This document shows positions 1-5,937 of a DNA stretch of 10,665 nucleotides, one piece after another. Positions within the stretch are counted from its first letter, which is position 1, and each line of letters starts with the position of its first letter. The stretch covers positions 1-10,665 of the forward strand of contig DVNM01000010.1 of the NCBI GenBank assembly GCA_018714405.1. The letters run 5' to 3'. Origin of the DNA: Scybalenecus merdavium. Its GTDB lineage: Bacteria; Bacillota; Clostridia; Oscillospirales; Acutalibacteraceae. The notes below the pieces were generated by a model, which worked only from the letters and a program-made list of their open reading frames with translations, was not told where the DNA came from and did no database searches. The position numbers and the translations under genes were made by a program.

Positions 1-464
1 AGCCTGAAGTTAATTTAGATATTGAGGACTGTTATGTTATAAACGGTCAAGTTTATATGCTTGCGTGCAAATATTCGCAGGAACCCGGTAGCAGTGTTAT
101 AAATGTTTTGGGATATCATTTTTATAGAATAGACGATGCATCTCAGGCATCATTAGTTTGTGATGCTGCACAGGGCGTTTGGTTTGATGAAGACCATATT
201 TATTGCATTACAGATTCAGTAAACGGAATAGATATAGGAATGCATGCTATATCGGATATTTGGAATCATGCTGATTATTATCCGTCCGCTTATCACGAAG
301 TGAATTATAACGCTGGAATGATGGGCTGTGACCTCGATGTGGTATTAGAGAATAAAATTTATTTTAGTTCTTATTTTGGTGACGCTGATACAGTGGAGAT
401 TACGCGCTATTGTTTTGATGCAACTACTAATAAATGTACAGAGTATTTTTCTATTAGTAATTAA
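1..464 (+). CDS. C-terminal fragment of an unrecognised protein, possibly beta-propeller-like (DUF5050-type)
   Basis: The reading frame is open from base 3 of the window to the TAA at 462-464, giving 153 residues with no start codon that must be used. An ATG lies at 57, but the frame is coding-like before it and no Shine-Dalgarno sequence precedes it, so the gene most likely begins upstream of the window. The fragment is soluble in character, with short beta-strand-like stretches rich in Tyr, Asp and Gly (for example VYMLACKY, HIYCITDS, KIYFSSYFGD). That pattern, and the position just before three zinc-ribbon genes, resembles the C-terminal propeller-like domain (DUF5050) often joined to zinc ribbons in Clostridia. 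This assignment is a guess from texture, not from a diagnostic motif. The gap to the next gene is 32 bases without a terminator, so co-transcription is likely. Base composition is very AT-rich compared with the genes after 4600. Confidence 0.6.
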   Translation, partial: PEVNLDIEDCYVINGQVYMLACKYSQEPGSSVINVLGYHFYRIDDASQASLVCDAAQGVWFDEDHIYCITDSVNGIDIGMHAISDIWNHADYYPSAYHEVNYNAGMMGCDLDVVLENKIYFSSYFGDADTVEITRYCFDATTNKCTEYFSISN

Positions 465-482
465 TTTTAGTAAAAAAGAATA

Positions 483-488
483 AAGGAG
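483..488 (+). promoter_or_regulatory. Ribosome binding site AAGGAG of the DUF4234 gene
   Basis: A consensus AAGGAG sits 8 bases before the ATG at 497 and fixes that start. Confidence 0.8.
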
Positions 489-496
489 AATAAATC

Positions 497-1288
497 ATGA
501 AGTACTGCAAAAACTGTCATACCCCCTATGATGACGACGCCCAGTTCTGCGTGAATTGCGGTGCCACGGAATTTATGCCTGAAGCGCAAAATGCACAGGC
601 GGCGTATTTCGGTGCGGCGTACGCCGAGCCGTATGCTGTGCAAAACGAAACGGTGTACACGGCGAAAAATACCGGTTCATATGTGCAAAATACAAGCGGT
701 TATGCACCGCAGTATGCGCAAGAGCAGAACAGCTATATGCAAAACAGTATACAGTGCGCGCAAGTCCAAAACGGCCATGCCCAATACGGCACAGAGCAGG
801 CGCAGGCAAATGGTGCGCAGGACTATGCATCATACGGCACCAATGGACAAGCCGTTTACATTCAAAATGTGATTCAAAACGCTGCGCCGGTGGGCCAGCT
901 GAAAACGAACCGGGGTCTACTGAAATTCATTTTGCTTTCTATTGTTACGCTCGGCATTTACGCGCTGGTTTACTTTTCTTCTATTTCTACAGATATCAAC
1001 ATTATCGCCAGTCGGTACGACGGCAAAAAGACCACGCATTTTTGTTTGATGGCATTTATTTTGGCACCGATTACGCTGACAATATATATGTTTGTTTGGT
1101 ATCATAAACTTTCTGCTCGTATTGGCAGTGAACTGCAGCGCCGTGGGATAGACTATCACTTTAGTGCAGCCGATTTTTGGCTTTGGGACATTCTTGGTTC
1201 ACTGATTTTAGTCGGTCCGTTTATCTATATACATAAGCTTTCTAAGGCTATGAATTTGCTGGCTGAAAATTATAATCAAAAAGGCTGA
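497..1288 (+). CDS. Zinc-ribbon membrane protein with DUF4234 domain
   Basis: This is a 263-residue protein of unknown function. Residues 4-21 form a zinc-ribbon knuckle, CX2C-X10-CX2C (C4, C7, C18, C21). Residues ~25-135 are a low-complexity linker rich in Gln, Asn, Tyr and Ala, with repeated VQN, MQN and YAQ-type units. From ~138 to the end it matches the pattern of DUF4234: RGLLKFILLSIVTLGIYALV, a polar loop, then further hydrophobic segments. Predicted membrane helices are at about 142-162, 182-203 and 226-246. No signal peptide is visible, so the zinc ribbon is most likely cytoplasmic. The gene is the first complete member of a run of three same-strand zinc-ribbon genes. DUF4234 proteins have no established reaction that I know of, and none is proposed here. 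The domain call rests on pattern recognition of the TLGIY/W-type motif and helix layout. Confidence 0.87.
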   Translation: MKYCKNCHTPYDDDAQFCVNCGATEFMPEAQNAQAAYFGAAYAEPYAVQNETVYTAKNTGSYVQNTSGYAPQYAQEQNSYMQNSIQCAQVQNGHAQYGTEQAQANGAQDYASYGTNGQAVYIQNVIQNAAPVGQLKTNRGLLKFILLSIVTLGIYALVYFSSISTDINIIASRYDGKKTTHFCLMAFILAPITLTIYMFVWYHKLSARIGSELQRRGIDYHFSAADFWLWDILGSLILVGPFIYIHKLSKAMNLLAENYNQKG

Positions 1289-1343
1289 GCATTGTGTGCT
1301 CGTGTTTTTAAAAATTTAAAATTTTGTGATAAGGAGAGTAGTT

Positions 1344-2384
1344 ATGAGAATTTGCCCAAACTGCGGAAACGAAAATAGTGATCAGTCACAGTTTTGTATG
1401 TACTGCGGCACTGTATTTGCGCAAAACAGCGCATCGTTTGTACCGCCCAATGACGGCTATTCTAATACGCAGCCACCGTTTGCTGGCACGCCGGTGCAGC
1501 CAGGTTCTCTGCAAAACGGCTCGGCTATACCGCCTTACGGTCAGAATCCGCAACCTCTTTATGGACAAAGTGCACAAGCGCCAAACGCGCAAATACCGTC
1601 CTATTTGCAAAATCAGTCATCTGGCGGCGAAAAAAATAAAAAGAAATTAAGTCCTGGTGCAATCGTAGGTATTGTTTTGGCGGTGCTGCTGGTTCTTTCT
1701 GGAATTGGATTTGCAGCGGAAAAAGTATTTCAAAAACAGCAGGCGGCTGAGGCAGTCGATGATATTGAACTGCCGGAAATTCCTGATTTTGATTTGGATT
1801 CCGATTTTGACACAGCTGGTGATTCGTCTGCTGATTCGACCATTGATTCTTCTTTAAAATTCGGAAAGGTGGCGGATAACATTTATACCAACGAATATGC
1901 AGGTGTAACACTTAGGCTTCCCTCTGTGGATTGGAAGTTCTTGACCAAAGATGAAATATATGCGCACTATTCTGAAAATCAAACGGCTGTATTATTGGAT
2001 GATGAAACAAAGGAAACATATTATGATAGCTTAGGTGCTAGGTTTTATTATGATATGGCGATGGTCAATGCAACAAGCGGCGCCAGTGTGCAAATGGCGG
2101 TTGTAGAAATCAAAATCAATACAGACTATACACTGAACGAGTTCTTCGAGGGCGTAGAAGATGGCTTGTCTGAAACCGTCGATGACGCGCTTATGGAAGA
2201 TGCAGGTATCATCACGATCGGTAATAATACTTATAGCGTAAAAGCTATCCATATGCCAGAGTCTGCGCCGTCTATCGTAATGTATTATGCTGTGACTAAA
2301 ATAGATCAGGATATTGTTTATATATGTATTACAGAATCTGCAGATAAAAATTTTTTGGATTGCTTTAATAATATTATAGTGTGA
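1344..2384 (+). CDS. Zinc-ribbon protein with one membrane helix and an extracytoplasmic domain
   Basis: The start at 1344 is chosen over an in-frame ATG at 1326 because AAGGAG (1331-1336) lies 7 bases before 1344 and the protein then begins directly with the zinc ribbon, as its neighbours do. The product has 346 residues. C4, C7, C18 and C21 form the CX2C-X10-CX2C knuckle. Residues ~25-95 are a Pro/Gln/Asn-rich linker, and KNKKK at 98-102 is a positively charged stop. A single helix spans ~104-125 (PGAIVGIVLAVLLVLSGIGF). An acidic Asp/Ser stretch (139-170) and a soluble mixed alpha/beta domain (~175-346) follow. By the positive-inside rule the ribbon is cytoplasmic and the C-terminal domain is outside. 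I do not recognise the outer domain; its layout resembles other clostridial zinc-ribbon proteins with a secreted C-terminal module. The gene is separated by 55 bases from the previous one and 16 from the next. Confidence 0.85.
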   Translation: MRICPNCGNENSDQSQFCMYCGTVFAQNSASFVPPNDGYSNTQPPFAGTPVQPGSLQNGSAIPPYGQNPQPLYGQSAQAPNAQIPSYLQNQSSGGEKNKKKLSPGAIVGIVLAVLLVLSGIGFAAEKVFQKQQAAEAVDDIELPEIPDFDLDSDFDTAGDSSADSTIDSSLKFGKVADNIYTNEYAGVTLRLPSVDWKFLTKDEIYAHYSENQTAVLLDDETKETYYDSLGARFYYDMAMVNATSGASVQMAVVEIKINTDYTLNEFFEGVEDGLSETVDDALMEDAGIITIGNNTYSVKAIHMPESAPSIVMYYAVTKIDQDIVYICITESADKNFLDCFNNIIV

Positions 2385-2388
2385 ATAT

Positions 2389-2394
2389 GGAGGT
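2389..2394 (+). promoter_or_regulatory. Ribosome binding site GGAGGT of the DUF805 gene
   Basis: GGAGGT lies 6 bases before the ATG at 2401 and only a few bases after the preceding TGA (2382-2384). This tight spacing supports co-transcription of the two genes. Confidence 0.8.
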
Positions 2395-2400
2395 AATATC

Positions 2401-2943
2401 ATGCTTTGCAACAACTGTCATTCTGAAATTCCAAGCAACGCAGCTTTCTGCCCGGTTTGCGGTACATCGGTGTCCGCACAGCAAACAGCCTATACGCAAG
2501 GTACATATACGCAAGCGAATGCGCAAGACTATGCGAATGCTTACTGTGGCAACACTGCCCAAGCCGCAAATTGTGTTGCGTCTGCTGTGGAAAAGCCAAC
2601 AATTATAAACTGCTATAATAAATTCTGGAAAAACTACACCAATTTTTCCGGGCGTGCCAGACGCAGTGAATATTGGTTCGTTGTGCTGGCTAATTTCTTG
2701 ATTGCGTTTATAAATGTGATCCCTTATGTGGGGCAGGGCGTTTATTCGCTTTACACGTTGGCTATTCTCGTGCCAGTGTTGTCCCTGATGGTCAGAAGAC
2801 TGCACGACATCGGTAAAGAGTGGTACTATATTTTCTTTGGCCTGATTCCGATTGCCGGTGCGATCATTTTGATCGTTTGGTTCTGCCAGGACAGCCAGCC
2901 TGGGCCTAATAAGTTTGGCCCTAATCCGAAAGGCGTGAATTGA
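2401..2943 (+). CDS. Zinc-ribbon membrane protein with DUF805 domain
   Basis: This is a 180-residue protein. C3, C6, C17 and C20 form the same CX2C-X10-CX2C knuckle as in the two upstream genes. A short Gln/Thr/Ala/Tyr-rich linker (24-66) follows. Residues ~70-178 carry clear DUF805 hallmarks: FSGRARRSEYWF at 82-93, the VRRLHDIGKEWYY motif at 131-143, and the closing QPGPNKFGPNPKG at 166-178. Hydrophobic segments at ~92-108, 113-130 and 143-162 fit the multi-helix inner-membrane topology of that family. DUF805 proteins are widespread small membrane proteins without an established biochemical role. The fusion to an N-terminal zinc ribbon is typical of Firmicutes. It is the last gene of the plus-strand run, and a strong terminator begins 18 bases after its stop. 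Confidence 0.92.
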   Translation: MLCNNCHSEIPSNAAFCPVCGTSVSAQQTAYTQGTYTQANAQDYANAYCGNTAQAANCVASAVEKPTIINCYNKFWKNYTNFSGRARRSEYWFVVLANFLIAFINVIPYVGQGVYSLYTLAILVPVLSLMVRRLHDIGKEWYYIFFGLIPIAGAIILIVWFCQDSQPGPNKFGPNPKGVN

Positions 2944-2961
2944 TTCTGTATCCGATTTTGC

Positions 2962-3001
2962 AAAAACGCCGCGTACAGCCAATGCTGTACGCGGCGTTTT
3001 T
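2962..3001. terminator. Bidirectional rho-independent terminator between convergent genes
   Basis: Arms 2962-2978 and 2985-3001 are perfect 17-base inverted repeats (core ACGCCGCGTACAG) around a 6-base loop, CCAATG. On both strands the GC-rich stem is flanked by A5 and T5, so it can stop transcription from the DUF805 gene on the plus strand and from the leucine-rich-repeat gene on the minus strand. Base 3001 is shared with the last base of the minus-strand TGA stop codon. Confidence 0.95.
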
Positions 3002-4452
3002 CAGTATTCGATCACTTTGCCCAAAAAATTGCTGTGGTATTTAATGATTTCCGTTTGCGGATGCCCTTTTTCTATATAGATTGTTTTTAGATTGCCGAAA
3101 AACGTCTTTATGTGCTCGGCCTGCGTGTCTGTTGAAAAGGTCGCAGTTTTGGGAATGTGCAGAGTTTCTATATAATCATTACAATTTCTGGGGGTGAGGC
3201 TGATCCGACAGTTTTCAGGGAATGTGAAGCTGGTATCTTTTTTGGCTTTGGGAAGAATGTAAAGAGACAATGTGGCGTTTGATTCCTTTTTGAATAAAAC
3301 ACCGTCAATGGATATGTAATAATCGCTGTCTGCGATATACTCTTCAATATATGGATAATCATGGTTATAAAGTAGACAGGCGCTGGTGTCATTTAAATAA
3401 AATTTCTTTACATATTGGTTATATGTAAAACAATCGTAACCGGCAATACCGCCGCACCAATCCGGTATGCGGTAAGTGGACGCTGTATATCCTTCGCAGT
3501 AGTAGCTAAGCGACCAGCCACCAGAGTAATAATATAACCCGCCGTCAATAAAGCGATATTGCCAGTGTTCCACTTCTATTTCTTTCATACTGGTACACTG
3601 CAAAGCAAAGTGTGCTTGGATGCCTAAGTCTGTATTTTTGGGAAAAACCACTTTTTTCAGGTTTTTACAGTTATAAAAAGCATAGGGGTTTACCCATAAT
3701 ATGTGGTAATTTTCACTGTCTTTGAAGTACACAGTTTGTAAGGTGCTGTTGTCTTTAAAAGCATAACTTTCAATGCTGCCAACATCTATGCCGTTGATTT
3801 GATCCGGGATCAAAATACAGCTGTCGCTGCCGGTGTATTTGGTAATCTGGATTTCACCATCGGTATCTGTTTTATATTCGTAGTCACCGTAGTTCAGTAC
3901 GGGCTTTTCTTCTGACTGCGACGAAGTAGGAGCGGTTGGCGCAATGGTCGTATTATTTTCCTGGTTGCCAGAAGATGGTTGGTTCGGTGCAGCACCATGG
4001 CTCTCGGTGTTTCCCGAGGTGTTCATGCTGCTTGCGTTCGTATTCGCATTTGCAGTGTTTGATACAGATGTGGCTGCTTTGCCGGAAGATATGTTGCCGC
4101 TTGTGTTACTTTCCTGTGTATCGTCTTTTATGCCAAATACTTTTTTAAAAAATTTGCTGACGGGATTACTTTCGTTTGTGTCTGTATCTGCGTTAGATGT
4201 TCCTACTTTGGAGATTGTTGCAGGTGTAACAGGTTGATCCATTTGTACAGTACCAAGTGATAGCACAGCCTGTACAAAAATAATAGCCGCTATCAAAATA
4301 GAAAGTCGCTTTTTTGTTGGTTTTTTCTTTTTATGCTTTAGTGTTTGTTTGTCAAAATTAGCAGATGTATTATTGCATATTGTCAAACAGTGTAAACAAA
4401 TATTGGCTTCTTCGGGCATAGAGGCACCACAGTGCAAACACTTTTTTGCCAT
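3001..4452 (-). CDS. Zinc-ribbon protein with membrane anchor and BspA-like leucine-rich repeat domain
   Basis: The 483-residue product starts with a zinc-ribbon knuckle (C5, C8, C19, C22; CX2C-X10-CX2C). A Lys-rich stretch (40-48) and one hydrophobic helix (~50-68, SILIAAIIFVQAVLSLG) follow. Residues ~80-185 are a Ser/Thr/Asn-rich linker typical of surface-exposed spacers. From ~186 to the end the protein has BspA-type (LRR_5) features: an opening GDYEYKTDTDGEIQITKYTG with ILIPDQINGIDVGSIESYAF, then repeats such as NLKKVVFP, SMKEIEV and LHIPKTATF. Known LRR_5 domains are surface-binding modules. Here the repeats are degenerate and interrupted (~300-400), and a Tyr-rich insert is present. The likely topology is ribbon inside and repeats outside. 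AAGGAG (minus strand, 4461-4466) lies 8 bases before the ATG. It converges on the plus-strand zinc-ribbon run, which suggests local duplication of the ribbon head. The ligand is unknown. Confidence 0.88.
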   Translation of the reverse strand: MAKKCLHCGASMPEEANICLHCLTICNNTSANFDKQTLKHKKKKPTKKRLSILIAAIIFVQAVLSLGTVQMDQPVTPATISKVGTSNADTDTNESNPVSKFFKKVFGIKDDTQESNTSGNISSGKAATSVSNTANANTNASSMNTSGNTESHGAAPNQPSSGNQENNTTIAPTAPTSSQSEEKPVLNYGDYEYKTDTDGEIQITKYTGSDSCILIPDQINGIDVGSIESYAFKDNSTLQTVYFKDSENYHILWVNPYAFYNCKNLKKVVFPKNTDLGIQAHFALQCTSMKEIEVEHWQYRFIDGGLYYYSGGWSLSYYCEGYTASTYRIPDWCGGIAGYDCFTYNQYVKKFYLNDTSACLLYNHDYPYIEEYIADSDYYISIDGVLFKKESNATLSLYILPKAKKDTSFTFPENCRISLTPRNCNDYIETLHIPKTATFSTDTQAEHIKTFFGNLKTIYIEKGHPQTEIIKYHSNFLGKVIEY

Positions 4453-4487
4453 ATAATTACCTCCTTACAGCACAATAATCCAATAAT

Positions 4488-4515
4488 ATTTTAAAATTTG
4501 GCAGAAAAATGTCAA
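4488..4515 (-). promoter_or_regulatory. Sigma-A-type promoter of the LRR zinc-ribbon gene
   Basis: On the minus strand a perfect TTGACA (-35, plus positions 4510-4515) is followed after 16 bases by TAAAAT (-10, 4488-4493). The -10 element lies 35 bases before the ATG at 4452. Confidence 0.75.
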
Positions 4516-4531
4516 GATTTATTGCATATAT

Positions 4532-4551
4532 AACGGTTGATTTGTACCGTT
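4532..4551. repeat. Dyad AACGGT-N8-ACCGTT in the divergent promoter region
   Basis: AACGGT (4532-4537) and its reverse complement ACCGTT (4546-4551) are separated by 8 bases. The element lies between the promoters of the divergent genes ending upstream at 4452 (minus) and starting at 4631 (plus). It is 16 bases outside the minus-strand -35 and ~37 bases before the plus-strand -10. Its size and spacing fit a binding site for a dimeric regulator, but no regulator gene is present and a chance occurrence is possible. Confidence 0.4.
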
Positions 4552-4585
4552 TAACTTTTCGGATATGGCATATGGAATAATTGCG

Positions 4586-4594
4586 TGTTATAAT
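4586..4594 (+). promoter_or_regulatory. Extended -10 promoter of the aldo/keto reductase gene
   Basis: TGT-TATAAT is a perfect extended -10 element, 36 bases before the ATG at 4631. No convincing -35 is seen at 16-18 bases upstream, which is common with extended -10 promoters. Confidence 0.65.
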
Positions 4595-4616
4595 ATACTA
4601 AAAAATGGGATATATT

Positions 4617-4622
4617 AGGAGG
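4617..4622 (+). promoter_or_regulatory. Ribosome binding site AGGAGG of the aldo/keto reductase gene
   Basis: A full-consensus AGGAGG is placed 8 bases before the ATG at 4631. Confidence 0.85.
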
Positions 4623-4630
4623 AAAAGTTT

Positions 4631-5721
4631 ATGAAAAAACTGGGCTTTGGTTTAATGCGTCTGCCGAAAAAAGGACCGTTTACAGACATTGAACAGACGA
4701 AAAAGATGGTAGATGCGTTTCTTGACGCCGGCTTTACTTACTTTGACACGGCATACGTTTACCTTGGCTCGGAGGCGGCCGCTAAGAAGGCGCTTGTCAG
4801 CCGCTATGACCGCAGTGCATTTACCCTGGCTACCAAGGTGAATGTGACCGTTGCGCCAAGCGAAAAGGCCGCGCGCAAGCAGCTGGCCACCAGTCTGGAG
4901 CGCACCGGCGCCGGTTATTTTGACTACTACCTTTTGCACGCCATTATGGAAAACAATTATAAAAAGTACGAGAAATTTCACCTTTGGGATTTTGCCGCCG
5001 AGCAAAGGAAAAAGGCGTTTTAAAGCACATTGGCTTTTCGTTCCATGCCGGGCCGCAGCTGCTTGATCAGATTTTGCGCGACCACCCGGAGGTGGATTTT
5101 GTGCAGCTGCAGCTGAACTACGCCGACTGGGAAAACCCGTCCGTGCAGTCGCGCGCCAATTATGAGGTGGCCCGCAAGCACGGCAAGCCGATCGTGGTGA
5201 TGGAACCGGTCAAGGGCGGTACGCTGGCCGACCCGCCGGCGCAGGTCAAAAAGCTTTTTCAAGACTATGCGCCGGGTGCGTCCTGTGCTTCCTGGGCCAT
5301 TCGCTTTGCCGCGTCACTCGACGGCGTGCTGACGGTGCTTTCCGGCATGTCGAACACGCAGCAGATGGAGGACAATCTTTCCTACATGCGCGATTTTCAG
5401 CCGCTGAATGCCGACGAGCAAAAGATCATTCAGCAGGCGCAGCAGCTCCTTGGGCAGTCCTCGGCGATCGCCTGCACGGCCTGCCATTACTGTACCGAAG
5501 GCTGCCCCAGGCAGATCCCGATCCCCGAAATCTTTTCGGCCGCCAATCTGCATCTGGCAAACGGCCAGCTCGACCAAGCCAGGCAGCAGTATGCGGCTGC
5601 GGTGGAGGGCAGGGGAAAAGCCTCCGACTGCATCGCCTGCGGCCAGTGTGAGCGCGCCTGTCCGCAGCACCTGAAGATCATAGACGATCTAAAGCAGTGC
5701 GCCGGCATGCTGGAAAAATAA
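4631..5721 (+). pseudogene. Aldo/keto reductase with C-terminal 4Fe-4S ferredoxin domain, frameshifted
   Basis: Two overlapping frames together encode one ~363-residue oxidoreductase of the COG1453 aldo/keto reductase type. The first frame (4631-5023) carries the catalytic tetrad expected of the family: D39 and Y44 in FDTAYVY, K69 in ATKV, and H103 in LLHA. The second frame resumes with KEKGVLKHIGFSFHAG and continues through VDFVQLQLNYADWENPSVQSR and VMEPVKGGTLA to the end. Two CX2CX2CX3C clusters (5473-5505 and 5629-5661) predict two [4Fe-4S] centres. The substrate is unknown; NAD(P)H-linked reduction of a carbonyl is the family expectation. Restoring one A to the short A-run at 5004-5006 gives an uninterrupted EQKEKGVLKH, so the lesion is a one-base deletion. 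No good -1 slippery heptamer is seen, and the heptamer ending at 5014 has a G where an A is needed. The rest of the gene is intact, so the break is either very recent or a homopolymer sequencing error. Confidence 0.88.
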
Positions 5722-5753
5722 AGAGCATTTTGCGGTGTAACGGAGGTGTAAAA

Positions 5754-5840
5754 ATGACGGATATACAAAGGCTTGCGCCGATAACGCACACGGGTACACA
5801 GACGATCGTTACCAGCCGCCTTGTTTTGCGGCCGTTTCAA
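5754..5840 (+). pseudogene. Truncated 5' end of a GNAT (RimJ/RimL-type) acetyltransferase
   Basis: GGAGG (5742-5746) precedes the ATG at 5754. The first 29 codons end in HTGTQTIVTSRLVLRPFQ, the classic opening of GNAT acetyltransferases (GT.T.ET.RL.LR.F). Instead of the ~140 residues that should follow, the sequence passes directly into a rho-independent terminator at 5843. The open frame then continues through the terminator into the antisense of the next gene until 6041, which is not plausible as protein. It lies 32 bases after the aldo/keto reductase stop and was probably the second gene of that operon. The simplest reading is an internal deletion joining the 5' end to the original 3' terminator, leaving a remnant with an intact ribosome binding site. 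A leader-peptide role is possible but has no support. Confidence 0.65.
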
Positions 5841-5842
5841 AG

Positions 5843-5880
5843 AAAATCCCGCATGGTGTTTTACATCATGCGGGATTTTT
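5843..5880. terminator. Rho-independent terminator after the reductase/GNAT remnant
   Basis: Arms 5843-5855 (AAAATCCCGCATG) and 5867-5879 (CATGCGGGATTTT) pair perfectly. With one G-T wobble the stem extends inward to 17 pairs around a TTT loop. The plus strand ends in a T-run, fitting termination of the reductase operon. On the minus strand the run TTTTCTTT follows the stem, so it may also stop the GTPase gene, whose stop codon is ~60 bases away. Confidence 0.9.
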
Positions 5881-5937
5881 TATACATTTTAAAATGGCTG
5901 CATGGTTACCGTGTTAAACCACAGCAAAAGAAAGCGT

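Noticed and set aside
1326..1343. Upstream ATG at 1326 for the single-helix zinc-ribbon gene
   Set aside because: The ribosome binding site at 1331-1336 lies downstream of it and points to 1344; the shorter start also matches the neighbours' N-termini.
2374..2982. Minus-strand open frame of 202 codons
   Set aside because: It is antisense to the DUF805 gene, runs through the terminator stem, and its product (Arg/His/Ile-rich) looks like a shadow translation.
5003..5014. Programmed -1 ribosomal frameshift in the reductase
   Set aside because: The A-run is preceded by G, so the A_AAA_AAG slippery heptamer is not formed. The gene family is normally encoded in one frame, so a deletion or sequencing error is simpler.
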